DNA of 64,000 nt from Candidatus Opimibacter skivensis (GCA_016722045.1 JADKGY010000001.1:1116001-1180000); one strand, 5' to 3'. Counted from the stretch's first letter, positions 1 to 9,107 are shown. Notes: generated from the sequence alone by a model not told the origin. Program-made: numbers and translations.

Positions 1-204
1 CAGCAACATGCCATACATCTGCATGCTGATCAGAAACTCACCCTGATCTCTGTTGGCCTCCCCTATAATGCCAAGATCCGTTAGACTTGCCTTCCGTACG
101 ATACCAAACAAGAGTATATCATAGATATCAACAAAATAGCCCAGTGCAGCAACAATGACGATTGGCGTCAAGAGCCTTGTAGAAACAGGTTTTACTTCTT
201 GCAT
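1..204 (-). CDS. MFS transporter, N-terminal part
   Basis: The gene runs off the left edge; 68 N-terminal codons are present, starting with MQEVKPVSTRL. A first membrane helix (about residues 13-33) follows a short basic cytosolic start, and the DIYDILLFGIVR stretch after it resembles the loop after helix 1 in sugar-phosphate/organic-anion members of the major facilitator superfamily. Family assignment is by this N-terminal pattern only; the substrate cannot be told. The start is the first ATG after an AT-rich leader and the frame is open to the window edge. Confidence 0.6.
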   Translation of the reverse strand, partial: MQEVKPVSTRLLTPIVIVAALGYFVDIYDILLFGIVRKASLTDLGIIGEANRDQGEFLISMQMYGMLL

Positions 205-297
205 TTCCAAACTTGATGTAGGTTAATGGTCAGATACATTTCAACGACTCCGAAAAGTATAATTTCAAAATGGAATTAACGAAAGCAACTCCTCCTT

Positions 298-354
298 GGT
301 TGCTGAGCTGTCGAACGAGGACAAGAATGGCAGGTCGAAGCATCAGGGGGCCGG
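298..354. repeat. Dispersed intergenic word (GCTGAGCT...GGTCGAAGCA), copy 1
   Basis: The stretch begins GGTTGCTGAGCTGTCGAA and ends with CAGGTCGAAGCATCAGGGGG. Related copies lie at 14676-14731 (same strand) and 53230-53276 (reverse complement). The flanking words are conserved while the middle 15-20 bases vary. All three copies are between genes. Confidence 0.6.
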
Positions 355-388
355 AGGGTAAAATGAGAAGCCTTTCCAACACAGATAA

Positions 389-1093
389 TCAATCCCCTGT
401 AATCAACGCGGAAATCTTCCACTTGCCTGACGATTCTTTATAGAGAAAAAGTCGAGGACCCATAAGATTATATACAAATCTCCAGTTTACCCAGCCTTTT
501 TTATCCTTTCCATAAGTTTCAATCTTATACCATTCAGGTTCTCCCAATCCATTTGAACCTGAAGTTATTTGCAATCCTTGCTTAGTGTCGGTCATAAATC
601 GAATGATGTCATATGACAATTGAGCTACAACTTCACCTTTGATATTCGGCTTAGATCTGAGATTCACATTTTTACCGGTGATGACACCCATGTCATAATA
701 GTCATCTTCAATACTAAGATCAAGAGCATAGGTATAGGGAAATACAAATTGAAATTTTCCTGAATGGTCAGCCGTATCATGTAGAAATACGCCTCCCATT
801 TCTACCGTCCGCATAACAATACGCCAAAAATCAGAAGAATCATTATCCACATCCCAGTTCTTAATAAAGGACTCCTTGTTCAAATCACTATCCACACTGC
901 TCTCCGCATCATCTGCAAGTGACTTCATGACCCAGGTCTGATCACGGTCGGCAACAGCTTTCTTCAGATCAGTGACGAAGGCCAAAAGTGAAGGGTCCGT
1001 ATTTGTTTCATCTCTTGGCGGATATGGTTTTTGTTGCGCGGAAACTGCCTGTATCAACAGCCAACTGATCACGATCACAAAATATTTTTTCAT
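389..1093 (-). CDS. Secreted SH3b-domain protein
   Basis: A 234-residue exported protein. Residues 1-19 form a signal peptide (hydrophobic VIVISWLLIQAVSA, cleavage before QQ). The middle (25-130) is an uncharacterised domain resembling small DUF4440/DUF4348-like secreted proteins; residues 136-215 look like a bacterial SH3 domain (VTGKNVNLRSKP-type opening, GEVVAQLSYD, WYKIE, GWVNWRFV). SH3b domains usually bind cell-wall or extracellular ligands. The start codon overlaps the stop of the upstream permease by 4 bases (ATGA), so the two are probably co-transcribed and translationally coupled. The exact role is unknown. Confidence 0.7.
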   Translation of the reverse strand: MKKYFVIVISWLLIQAVSAQQKPYPPRDETNTDPSLLAFVTDLKKAVADRDQTWVMKSLADDAESSVDSDLNKESFIKNWDVDNDSSDFWRIVMRTVEMGGVFLHDTADHSGKFQFVFPYTYALDLSIEDDYYDMGVITGKNVNLRSKPNIKGEVVAQLSYDIIRFMTDTKQGLQITSGSNGLGEPEWYKIETYGKDKKGWVNWRFVYNLMGPRLFLYKESSGKWKISALITGD

Positions 1094-2520
1094 AAAACTT
1101 GTGCTTTCTTTTTACTTAAAGTAAAGTACCAATATAAAGGAATTCCGATACATGTCAGCAGTATACCAAACAGTGAATTGATAATAATGGATCTGCCGGC
1201 TATATAATTATTGACGTCATTGAATAAGGTAATGGTAAGAAAGAAAAGTGTAAAAAGTACAAATACACCCGGCACAATCGGATAACCCCATACTTTATAT
1301 GGTCGATTGGCCTCAGGCAATTTTCTCCTCAATACAAATAGTCCAAATGCGCTCATTCCATAAAAAAGATAGCTCACAAAAATGAGCATATCGGTAAGGG
1401 TGTCAAAGGAACCACTCAACACTAACAAAGAAGTCCAGATGCCTTGTATCCATATTGCATTTGAAGGTGTAGTGTACTTCGGGTGAACCCGGCCTAATGA
1501 TTTGAAGAACTGTCCATCAGCAGCCATTGCATAAGTAACCCTGGCCGTAGCAAGAACATTGCTGTGTGTAGTACCAAAAGTAGAAAGGATGACGATCAAT
1601 GCAATGATACCCCCGCCTATACTTCCAAAAGCAATCTTCATTGCATCAGAAGCTACCATTGATGAGGTAGCCATCGTATCGATAGGAAGCATGTAGAGAA
1701 AGGCCAGGTTAATCAAAACATAAATGAGGATGCATAATAAAACACCAATCAATAAACTCTTCGGAATATTTCTCTGTGGATTTTTTACTTCTCCCGCTAC
1801 AAAACCTATATTATTCCATCCATCATAACCCCAGAATGCACCGGATGTCGCTGCTACTATTGCACCCAACAAAGCCCAGCCTTGTGGATTTATCGAAGTG
1901 GAATGTTGGAAAAAATTAGAACTATGACCATCTCCAGAAAAAATTAATCCAATGACTATCAATCCAATCGCAGCTATTTTCAAAATCGTAATGATCACAC
2001 CCAGATTCCCTCCCAATTTTGAACTCCTGCTGTTGACATAACTGAGAAGTACCACAACAAAAATGGTCACGCCCTTCACACCGATATTTTCCAAAGGAAA
2101 AATGTGTCCGATGAAAGGAATAAACAAGTCAATAGATTTCTCCAGCTCCATTGAAAATCGAGGAAGGTGAACAAAGTATTCCACGTACGTCCCCAGCACA
2201 TATGCGATGGATGCTATCCCCGCTGTATTAAAAACTGCGAATGCCGCCCAGCCATAGAGGAAGGCAATAAAATCACCATACATCTTCTGAAAAAATACAT
2301 ACTGCCCACCCGTCTGCGGAAACATTGTTGCCACTTCGGCATTACTCAAAGCACCAAACAGCGTTATGATCCCCGCCCCGATCCAGACAGCAATCAATAA
2401 TTGAGGCGACCCCAATTGAGCAGCCATACTTGCCGGCTTCATAAATATCCCTGAACCTATGATACTGCCGATGACAATGGACACACAAGCCCAAAGGCCA
2501 AAGGATTCTTTTAATTTCAT
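1090..2520 (-). CDS. Amino acid permease (APC superfamily)
   Basis: A 476-residue inner-membrane transporter with about 12 hydrophobic segments. The start MKLKESFGLW is followed directly by the APC hallmark GSIIGSGIFMKPASMA in helix 1; the GYDGWNN and EVKNPQRNIPKSL motifs are typical of the LAT/serine-threonine exchanger-like (TC 2.A.3.8) branch. The frame stays open 31 codons further upstream, but that extension runs into a palindromic repeat, so the ATG at 2520 is preferred. It probably exchanges or imports neutral amino acids; substrate not inferable. It forms a coupled pair with the SH3b gene downstream. Confidence 0.85.
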   Translation of the reverse strand: MKLKESFGLWACVSIVIGSIIGSGIFMKPASMAAQLGSPQLLIAVWIGAGIITLFGALSNAEVATMFPQTGGQYVFFQKMYGDFIAFLYGWAAFAVFNTAGIASIAYVLGTYVEYFVHLPRFSMELEKSIDLFIPFIGHIFPLENIGVKGVTIFVVVLLSYVNSRSSKLGGNLGVIITILKIAAIGLIVIGLIFSGDGHSSNFFQHSTSINPQGWALLGAIVAATSGAFWGYDGWNNIGFVAGEVKNPQRNIPKSLLIGVLLCILIYVLINLAFLYMLPIDTMATSSMVASDAMKIAFGSIGGGIIALIVILSTFGTTHSNVLATARVTYAMAADGQFFKSLGRVHPKYTTPSNAIWIQGIWTSLLVLSGSFDTLTDMLIFVSYLFYGMSAFGLFVLRRKLPEANRPYKVWGYPIVPGVFVLFTLFFLTITLFNDVNNYIAGRSIIINSLFGILLTCIGIPLYWYFTLSKKKAQVL

Positions 2521-2576
2521 ATGGCCGCCAATGTAAGAAAAGTAAGAATGTAAGACAGTAAGATGTTGTTTCTTTC

Positions 2577-2760
2577 GCAAATCTGAAATTTGCAGACGCA
2601 CAAGCTTAGGCAAAGCCTAAGCTTAACGTAATGTGTTTTTAATGCAAGCGTTGCTTGCATTAAAAAATTATCAAAAAATATTAAAAAAATGAATCGTTAA
2701 GCTTAGGCTGTGCCTAAGCTTGTGCGTCAGCAAAACTCCGTTTTGTGTAAATGCGTTTTT
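2577..2760. repeat. Composite palindromic element, copy 1
   Basis: Four stem-loops in series: GCAAATCTGAAATTTGC at 2577-2593; a perfect 10-bp stem AAGCTTAGGC with AAA loop at 2602-2624; ATGCAAGCGTTGCTTGCAT at 2642-2660; and a second AAGCTTAGGC stem at 2699-2721 flanked by GTGCGTCAGC, so that the right part is an inverted copy of the left. A second element with the same layout but different stem sequences lies at 40542-40710. It fills the gap between the permease start and the MazF-like stop. It resembles REP/BIME-type elements; no RAYT transposase is seen in the window. Confidence 0.75.
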
Positions 2761-2765
2761 GTTTT

Positions 2766-3089
2766 TTAATCAACGAAAGTTTCCCTGATGATAGCTTTGA
2801 GATTAAGAATTGATTCTTGCGTTAGCTGACCAACAATTTTAAAGATCCTCTTCCTGTCGAGAGTCCTTATTTGATCGACCACAATCCAACTTACTTTACG
2901 CTCTATCATGACCTTTAATCGTGTGGGATACTTTTTAGACGTTGATGTTATCGGACATACAGTGACAGTTTGCAGATGCCTGTTCATTTCATCAGGAGAC
3001 ACAATCACACATGGTCGCGTTTTTCGGATTTCACTTCCTATCGTTGGATCCAGGTTGACGATTACAATTTGATATTGATGGAGCTGCAT
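2766..3089 (-). CDS. MazF/PemK-type toxin
   Basis: A 107-residue protein of the MazF/PemK endoribonuclease family, starting MQLHQYQIVIVNLDP. The family signature is clear: DPTIGSEIRKTRPCVIVSPD (the GSE-K-RP-VVVS core), then CPITS and VVDQIRTLDRKR near the C-terminus, the position of the usual D-Q-R-D-R motif. Such toxins cleave mRNA and are held inactive by a cognate antitoxin. The gene directly follows the antitoxin; an ATG 15 bases upstream would overlap the antitoxin, but the later start fits the family's usual N-terminus. Confidence 0.88.
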   Translation of the reverse strand: MQLHQYQIVIVNLDPTIGSEIRKTRPCVIVSPDEMNRHLQTVTVCPITSTSKKYPTRLKVMIERKVSWIVVDQIRTLDRKRIFKIVGQLTQESILNLKAIIRETFVD

Positions 3090-3094
3090 ATTGA

Positions 3095-3331
3095 TTATTC
3101 CCAATCGTCAGGTGATAGTACACTTTCAATCAAAAGATTATCATCAGCACTTTTCCTCATTTTTGCGAAAGCTTTATCCCAATCTTGTCTAGGCTTAGCT
3201 ATGGGCTTAATAAGTATGGCTGCTTCCTCCATAATAAGCTCAACTTCGTCCTCAATCTGATACTTAGCTAAAAGCATCTTGCTTAATCGAATGCCTTTTG
3301 AATTACCAATTTTAATAATGGCGATTTTCAT
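3095..3331 (-). CDS. MazE/AbrB-like antitoxin
   Basis: A 78-residue protein with an N-terminal swapped-hairpin DNA-binding fold: MKIAIIKIGNSKGIRLSK is the classic MazE/SpoVT-AbrB opening, followed by YQIEDEVELIMEE. The C-terminal 30 residues (WDKAFAKMRKSADD, ending SPDDWE) are acidic and probably disordered, as expected for the segment that wraps the toxin. It lies directly upstream of the MazF-like gene in the order antitoxin-toxin and should autoregulate the pair; no clear operator palindrome was identified upstream by eye. Confidence 0.85.
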   Translation of the reverse strand: MKIAIIKIGNSKGIRLSKMLLAKYQIEDEVELIMEEAAILIKPIAKPRQDWDKAFAKMRKSADDNLLIESVLSPDDWE

Positions 3332-3426
3332 ATTCTAAATTTTAACAAAATTACGTACTTACAATGTAATTACAAAAATAATTCTATTTTTTATCCAAAT
3401 TGATTCCATTTCATAACAATTGCAGC

Positions 3427-4044
3427 CTACATCGAGTGCTGGAAGTCCCCTTTAGGGGATTTAGGGGCCCACTTCCTCCATCCCCACACCGATATCACTG
3501 CATATAAGACATATAACAACGCAAACAAATATCCTTCACTGCGCCAATACAATCCGGTATACAACACATCAATCACAATCCAATACACCCAATTGTGCAA
3601 ATCCTTCCGCACCAAAAGTATCGTAGCCCACACCGAAAGCAATGTCAGCGATGTATCCACATATCCATATCGTGCATCCGCATAATGAATCAGCAACCAG
3701 GACAACGGATAACTCATGATGAATGCAAGAACAACAACAATCGCATGTCTTGTCCAGACCATCGTGACAATTGGCTTATTTCCTTCACCAGTTTTGGCGA
3801 TCATCCAGTTCCACAAACCTATAAAACCAATCACAACATAGAAAGTCTGCAAACCAACATCCGCCATCAACCTGTAATCCGTAAAACTTTTCCAGGCGAT
3901 ACATGCACAACTGACAATGCCGAAGAACCAGCACAATGGCTTTTCATAACCTGCAAGAATGACATAGACAATGCCGGTGAGAAGCCCCACCCACTCTATG
4001 GCGTCCTGATGAGCTATTTGTTCGGCCAGGACACTTAGATTCAC
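3427..4044 (-). CDS. pnuC: Nicotinamide riboside/mononucleotide transporter PnuC
   Basis: A 205-residue inner-membrane protein with about seven helices. The family motifs are visible: EWVGLLTGIVYVILA near the start, CWFFGIVSC, LMADVGLQTFYVVIGFIGLWNW, and in the C-half NWVYWIVIDVLYTGLYW plus LYVLYAVISVWGWRKW. PnuC imports nicotinamide riboside by facilitated diffusion for NAD synthesis. The last dozen residues (after WRKW) are encoded by a dispersed CCCCTAAATCCCC-type repeat and are not typical for the family. No kinase partner (NadR) is next to it. A small gap separates it from the OmpA-family gene upstream. Confidence 0.9.
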   Translation of the reverse strand: MNLSVLAEQIAHQDAIEWVGLLTGIVYVILAGYEKPLCWFFGIVSCACIAWKSFTDYRLMADVGLQTFYVVIGFIGLWNWMIAKTGEGNKPIVTMVWTRHAIVVVLAFIMSYPLSWLLIHYADARYGYVDTSLTLLSVWATILLVRKDLHNWVYWIVIDVLYTGLYWRSEGYLFALLYVLYAVISVWGWRKWAPKSPKGDFQHSM

Positions 4045-4078
4045 GTTAGAATGAAATATTTATCAGCCTCGCAGGATC

Positions 4079-6496
4079 TTATTTCGTCAGATCAAACTTG
4101 TACTGCAGGATGTAATGTATAGGATGATGGGTTTTAGGATCGCTCTGTTTGAGTATGACATCAATATCAGTTGTCTCCCCTATTTCTTTTTCAGTACTAT
4201 CGAATAAAGCTTTAATCACCCCTTTCTCTCCGGGCTTAAACGTTTTATACTGTGGGTAGTCAAGTGTGGTACACTCACATGATGTGATCAGCTCGATTTC
4301 AATGGGTTGATTTCCGGTATTTGAAAACTGAAACGTCATCGCTTTCTTATCGCCTTTATGGACTGCACCCAATTCAATCATCTTCTTATCAAACGTGAGT
4401 TCGATCTTAGGATCAGTTAGTGGAACAGTTCCTTTAGTTGGAAGAAGAGGATTACCGGACTTTACTTCATTTTTTTTTTGATCGCCGAGATCAGATTTTT
4501 TGACCTCGATCGTCGTAGGCCCTGCGATGATCTTGAACTCTGTGCGTCGGTTCAATCTATGCTGTTCTTCTGTACAATCAATGCCGTTGATGCACTCGTT
4601 GAGGATTTGATTTTCACCATACCCTACGGCTTCAATACGGTTTTCCTTTATACCATGAGAGACAAGCCAGTTTTTCGCAGATTGGGCCCGGCGTTGTGAA
4701 AGTCGTTCATTATAATTATCATTTCCACGGGAGTCTGTATGTGATGAAAGTTCAATGACCATATCCGGATATTGCTTCATAAGACCCAGCAGGAATGTCA
4801 GATCCTTCTCGGACTCTGGGAGGATCTTGTCATCATCAAAATCGTAATAAATATTATTCAGACGAATCGGCTCATTCATCGTGAGTGTCTCCATACCAGC
4901 TTTATCGTCCGGCTTCTTGACCATCTTCACCGTGCGCTTGATCGTTTGATTAGCGATCATGCCCACAGTATTGATTTCAAATTCACCGGGCGCATATCCA
5001 TCTTTTTCAATAAGGACTTTATATTTCTTATCCTTATCCAGACCAAATTGGGAATCATTGATTTTGTCATTAACCTGTGTTTCTGATTTACCGGTCTTTC
5101 CCTGGTTGATTTCAAATACAGTAACCTTTGCACCTAACAGCGGAACTGTCCCTTCGTAGGTACTTGTGATAAGATCGATGACAACATCGCGGATATGGAA
5201 TTGATAAATATCATCACAACATGTTTTTGACTTTACAGAACGTGACAATTCATCCGGACGATTTGAAACCAGGAATCCTAATTTTCCATCTTCATTGACA
5301 GAGAAAAACATATCATCGTAAGAAGAATTATATCCCTTCCCGAGGTTCTCAACTTTGCCCCATTCCTGACCATTCCAGTCCGTCCGGAAGATGTCAAAGC
5401 CACCGATACTCGGATGACCATCAGAAGAGAAATACAATTTATTATTCAGATAAAAAGGAGTCACTTCATCACGCGGTGAGTTGATATCAGAACCGAGATT
5501 TACAGGAATATCATATTTCGTATCCGAGATCCGGTCTGCATAATAAAGATCATACCCTCCAAACCCACCGGGCATATTCGAAGAGAAAAACAAAACTTCT
5601 TTTCCAAATAGCACACCCGGTGTAGGCTGCTTTGCGATATAATTTCCATTGAGGCCCATGATCTCCTCAGGTGGTGCCCAATTATCACCTTTTGCTACAC
5701 TTACGAAGATTTTGCTCTCTGTGACTTCATTCCCGGTCAGCGTAGATCTTGTAAAAAAAAGTCTTGAGCCATCAGGCGATACACTTGGATTACCTGTATG
5801 GTAACCTTCAATATTAATCTTATCCGGGAGTGCTTTTGCGGCGTCCCATCCTTCATCTTTTCCTTTATCGGACGTATAAACTTTGAAAAAATAATCACCT
5901 TCCTTGCCATCGAGCACGATCAGATCTTTGCGTCGGAATGAGGAGAAATATAATTTTCCATTGCTGGCCAGGAATGGTCCTGAGTCAGTGTACGCCGAAT
6001 TGACATTCTTCCCTGCATTCTCAACAGCCAGATCTATAGGAGGTTTTGATTGCATGGCCAATTGAATGCCTGCCACTTCATTATCTGCAAGCGCCAGAAG
6101 ACTATCATTAGCAACTAATCCTGCATAGTGATTGAACGCATCGATCGCGTCCTGGTATTTACCATTCACCTTGAGGACCTGTGCATATTGAAATACAGCC
6201 TGAGGATATTTAACGCCCTGATCTTTTTCCACGATCTTCTGAAGCCATCTTTCGGCATGTGCAAAATCACGGATCCTGACATTGAGATCGGCGATCTTCA
6301 CAGCAGTCTCCGGATCACGCGTTTCCTTATACGCATTTTCATACCACTCCAATGCCGTATAATAGTCCGGAATAGCCATGCTTTTTTCTGCTGTCTCCAG
6401 CATCATTTTGACAGGCACCTCATCAAGAGGTTGCGCAGATAACTTTAATCCTAAAGTCATCAACGAAATAAAAAAAATAAATCTGCTCAACTTCAT
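4079..6496 (-). CDS. OmpA-family protein with TPR, PD40, CPR and DUF1573 domains
   Basis: A multidomain periplasmic/outer-membrane protein of 805 residues. Order: signal peptide (MKLSRFIFFISLMTLGLKLSAQ); TPR-like helices (about 25-145); PD40/WD40-like propeller blades (160-430; repeated SPDGSRLFF, NNKLYFSSDG types); a carboxypeptidase-regulatory-like domain (about 440-540); an OmpA-C peptidoglycan-binding domain (545-660, with ELSSHTDSRGNDNYNERLS and RRTEF); and a C-terminal DUF1573/ASPM-like domain (about 695-805, with TSCECT). Proteins of this design pair with PorP/SprF, whose gene ends 2 bases upstream, and link T9SS-exported adhesins to the envelope. The extra DUF1573 domain is unusual. 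An upstream in-frame ATG at 6514 would overlap the neighbour. Confidence 0.88.
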   Translation of the reverse strand: MKLSRFIFFISLMTLGLKLSAQPLDEVPVKMMLETAEKSMAIPDYYTALEWYENAYKETRDPETAVKIADLNVRIRDFAHAERWLQKIVEKDQGVKYPQAVFQYAQVLKVNGKYQDAIDAFNHYAGLVANDSLLALADNEVAGIQLAMQSKPPIDLAVENAGKNVNSAYTDSGPFLASNGKLYFSSFRRKDLIVLDGKEGDYFFKVYTSDKGKDEGWDAAKALPDKINIEGYHTGNPSVSPDGSRLFFTRSTLTGNEVTESKIFVSVAKGDNWAPPEEIMGLNGNYIAKQPTPGVLFGKEVLFFSSNMPGGFGGYDLYYADRISDTKYDIPVNLGSDINSPRDEVTPFYLNNKLYFSSDGHPSIGGFDIFRTDWNGQEWGKVENLGKGYNSSYDDMFFSVNEDGKLGFLVSNRPDELSRSVKSKTCCDDIYQFHIRDVVIDLITSTYEGTVPLLGAKVTVFEINQGKTGKSETQVNDKINDSQFGLDKDKKYKVLIEKDGYAPGEFEINTVGMIANQTIKRTVKMVKKPDDKAGMETLTMNEPIRLNNIYYDFDDDKILPESEKDLTFLLGLMKQYPDMVIELSSHTDSRGNDNYNERLSQRRAQSAKNWLVSHGIKENRIEAVGYGENQILNECINGIDCTEEQHRLNRRTEFKIIAGPTTIEVKKSDLGDQKKNEVKSGNPLLPTKGTVPLTDPKIELTFDKKMIELGAVHKGDKKAMTFQFSNTGNQPIEIELITSCECTTLDYPQYKTFKPGEKGVIKALFDSTEKEIGETTDIDVILKQSDPKTHHPIHYILQYKFDLTK

Positions 6497-6498
6497 AA

Positions 6499-7554
6499 TT
6501 AGAATCTTGGACAAAATATAATTGGATCCGGTTTCGGCCTTTTATAGACTTTACCTATGTACTGGGCGGCCAATTCGAAACCACCTACTGTACCACTTGC
6601 GGCTGACAATGGTGAAATGTTGACATCATAGCCCAGCATCACATTGATGCCTTTGATATCAGCACCAAGCATTACCTGGATAGCGTCACCTATGCCGGCG
6701 CCACTACGATAACCTAGCCCTCCTTTGAGGACGATTTCTCTTTCTTTGCTGTATAAATAATCAAGAAGGCCCTGAACAACGATTGTATTCTCAGGTGTCT
6801 TCATCACTTTCTGGAAACTGATATTGGGTGAGAACCTGATTTTGTTTGACATCACTCTTGACAATCCGGCTTGAGCAAAAACGCGGGGGAATAATCTGTA
6901 ATCCCCACCTTGCTTTAAAGCTGACCAGTCAGGCCTTCCAAATTTATCTGCTGAAAAACCGATATAGAATTCATCGGTCTTGTTGTATTTGCTTGAATAG
7001 CGTATCCCGCCGACATGATCAAGAAATCCTTTTTTCATATTATCCACAATGGCAAGATCCATGGAAGTTCCGCCTGGTCCTAATAGTAACTGATCTTCGA
7101 AGACGAGATCCTGTGAATTTTTTACCTGGCGCTGTACAGCACCTGTCTGGTAGGCTATCGATAAGACATTTGTTCCTTTTTTATTCAACGCAAGGTGGTA
7201 AGCAGCACTCACTTTGAACGAAGATTGTGTCAATCCGCCAGTACCAGATTTGTCCGAATAAAAAAAGACACCCACTCCGACCCAGTCTGTTTTCTTAAAT
7301 CCTCTGATCACAGGAGCATCGATAGAGAATGTCGGTGTCATGAAGGCAGCGCTTCCGATCACACTTCTGTATTGATCCCTGTATAAACCTGACAAGCGAT
7401 ATGACCCATAGAATGCTCCCGTATTGGCCGGATTGAAGGCCAGAGGAGTCATATTCTTAAGGGTGAAATGGATATCCTGGCTTTTGGCAGGGCTAAGAAG
7501 GAGGACCAGAATCAAGGCACTCAAGACCCGCAAAGTTTGTCGATGTATCATCAT
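6499..7554 (-). CDS. PorP/SprF family type IX secretion membrane protein
   Basis: A 351-residue outer-membrane beta-barrel. After the signal peptide (ending near PAKSQ) comes the family opening DIHFTLKNMTPLAFNPANTG and YRLSGLYRDQYRSV, the N-A-TG and Y-RDQ-motifs of PorP/SprF proteins. The C-half alternates strands typical of the family (YLYSKEREIVLKGGLGYR, VMLGYDVN.SPL). Members partner with a particular T9SS-secreted adhesin, SprF with SprB in Flavobacterium. It is the first gene of the pair with the OmpA-PD40 protein; the giant repeat protein at 17.6-26.1 kb is a possible client. Divergent from the gene at 7636. Confidence 0.92.
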   Translation of the reverse strand: MMIHRQTLRVLSALILVLLLSPAKSQDIHFTLKNMTPLAFNPANTGAFYGSYRLSGLYRDQYRSVIGSAAFMTPTFSIDAPVIRGFKKTDWVGVGVFFYSDKSGTGGLTQSSFKVSAAYHLALNKKGTNVLSIAYQTGAVQRQVKNSQDLVFEDQLLLGPGGTSMDLAIVDNMKKGFLDHVGGIRYSSKYNKTDEFYIGFSADKFGRPDWSALKQGGDYRLFPRVFAQAGLSRVMSNKIRFSPNISFQKVMKTPENTIVVQGLLDYLYSKEREIVLKGGLGYRSGAGIGDAIQVMLGADIKGINVMLGYDVNISPLSAASGTVGGFELAAQYIGKVYKRPKPDPIIFCPRF

Positions 7555-7635
7555 ATTATCTATAAGCGATCTTTCAACCGGTTTTATGATCTAATTTGCC
7601 TGCAAAATATCAATAATTAACGTTTTTCTATCCGG

Positions 7636-8652
7636 ATGTCGTTTAAAGGCCAAATTATATCCACCGATCGTCGCAGGAAGCTGAGTCTGATGCTCAGTTT
7701 GCTTCTGTTTCTTTCTTTTTCAGGTGCTGCGCAAAAGGACACGCTTAAGTTTTGGGACATCCCGCCTTCCTTTCATCCGGGCCGGTATTGGACAGCAGCA
7801 GGTGTAAGTGCTGCAGGTTATGGAGTCGCTCTGATCAGTCTCAATGAGCTCTGGTACAAGCAATATCCGCGCACATCGTTTCATTTCTTCAATGACGCTG
7901 AGGAATGGCAACAAATGGACAAGGCCGGACACCTCTTTTCGGCCTATTTCGAAGCGGACTGGACGCATGGCATAGTACAATGGACGGGTGTGAAACGAAA
8001 GCCATCAATCTGGGCCGGCGCTCTGGTAGGCATCGGTCTCCAGGCTACATTGGAAATTTTCGATGGCTTTTCATCAAAATGGGGTTTTTCCATTTCCGAT
8101 TTCACAACCAACATCGCAGGTAGTGCATTGTGGGCTACGCAGGAATTTGCCTGGGACGAACAACGGATAAGAGTGAAAGTCTCCTCAACCTATCGCACTT
8201 ATCCTGAAGAAATCGTTCCGGGAGATCCATCAGGTTCCACTACGTTGAAAACAAGAACGGATGATCTTTTTGGAAAAAATATTTTACAATCCTTTCTCAA
8301 AGATTACAATGCACAGACGGTTTGGCTTTCTGTTAATATTCATTCCTTCCTGCCTGAAGAAAGTAAATTTCCAAAATGGTTAAATGTTGCCTTTGGATAT
8401 GGAGCAGAAAATATGTTTGGAGGTTTTGAAAACAAATGGAAGATCGATGGCACAGAATATGAATTGTCAAATAATAGGTATCCGCGTTACCGCCAGCTTT
8501 TTATCTCGCCTGATATCGATCTGAGTAAAATAAAAATCAAGAGCAAGCCATTGAAAGCTTTAGTATGTATGGCTAATATTTTTAAAATTCCTGCACCAGC
8601 TTTGGAGATTAATGGGAAAGGTGGAGTGAAGTGGAAGTGGATGTACTATTAG
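7636..8652 (+). CDS. DUF2279 family exported protein
   Basis: A 338-residue protein with an N-terminal hydrophobic signal segment (LSLMLSLLLFLSFSGAA). The DUF2279/YfiM-like core is recognisable at about 45-165: LNELWYKQYPRTSFHFFND, then EWQQMDKAGHLFSAYFE, and GLQATLEIFDGFSSKWGFSISD, with conserved D-K-GH and E-DG residues. Family function is unknown; it is a membrane-associated envelope protein. The remaining C-terminal half is not recognised. It is transcribed divergently from the PorP/SprF gene (82-base gap), and its stop codon sits at the start of an AGTAACG repeat array. Confidence 0.72.
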   Translation: MSFKGQIISTDRRRKLSLMLSLLLFLSFSGAAQKDTLKFWDIPPSFHPGRYWTAAGVSAAGYGVALISLNELWYKQYPRTSFHFFNDAEEWQQMDKAGHLFSAYFEADWTHGIVQWTGVKRKPSIWAGALVGIGLQATLEIFDGFSSKWGFSISDFTTNIAGSALWATQEFAWDEQRIRVKVSSTYRTYPEEIVPGDPSGSTTLKTRTDDLFGKNILQSFLKDYNAQTVWLSVNIHSFLPEESKFPKWLNVAFGYGAENMFGGFENKWKIDGTEYELSNNRYPRYRQLFISPDIDLSKIKIKSKPLKALVCMANIFKIPAPALEINGKGGVKWKWMYY

Positions 8653-8654
8653 GG

Positions 8655-8817
8655 AGTAACGAATAACGAGTAACGAATAACGAATAGTAAAAATTTGTTC
8701 GTTCTTTTAAACTACGAACAACTTTTTTCGATTCACAATTATTTTAATTGTTTGATAGAATAAAAATTCGCTAATTGCACTACTGATACTCGATATTCGT
8801 TATTCGTTAATCGTTAC
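8655..8817. repeat. Inverted pair of AGTAACG-type heptamer arrays
   Basis: Left arm 8655-8687 alternates AGTAACG and AATAACG; right arm 8788-8817 is the same word in reverse complement (TATTCGTTATTCGTTAAT). Each arm starts at the stop codon of a gene: that of the DUF2279 gene on the left and that of the Cdd1-like gene on the right, which converge here. The arms can base-pair, so the array may act as a bidirectional terminator. Confidence 0.7.
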
Positions 8818-9107
8818 TTTTTCGGATACTCCTTATCCTTCCAGTACCACCAGTTTAATTTTTCTTTATCATGTTTCTTCTCAGTGACAAAATAAACGGC
8901 GCAGCGAAAAGTATAAAGCATGCATATGTCATGTGTCATGCCGGTGATGGTATTTAACTGAGCATACAATTTTGCAGGATTTTTCCCTTTCAATTCCGCT
9001 ACATTTCTAAATCCCATATCCCATAGATCAAGCGCACATGCTTTGCCAATGCCAGGGATGACCTGAAAGGATTTGAGTGTTTCTGGTTTGGATGATTGAT
9101 TTGACAC
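8814..9107 (-). CDS. Helix-hairpin-helix protein, Cdd1-like
   Basis: A 97-residue protein matching the Cdd1 (pathogenicity-locus) family. FQVIPGIGKACALDLWDMG is a helix-hairpin-helix with the GIG turn, followed by VAELKGKNPAKLYAQL and the family motif C-LYTFRCAVYFV near the C-terminus. Such small proteins are presumed nucleic-acid binders; the biological role is not known. It ends in a basic tail (KDKEYPKK) and its TAA stop is the first unit of a heptamer array. Confidence 0.78.
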   Translation of the reverse strand: MSNQSSKPETLKSFQVIPGIGKACALDLWDMGFRNVAELKGKNPAKLYAQLNTITGMTHDICMLYTFRCAVYFVTEKKHDKEKLNWWYWKDKEYPKK

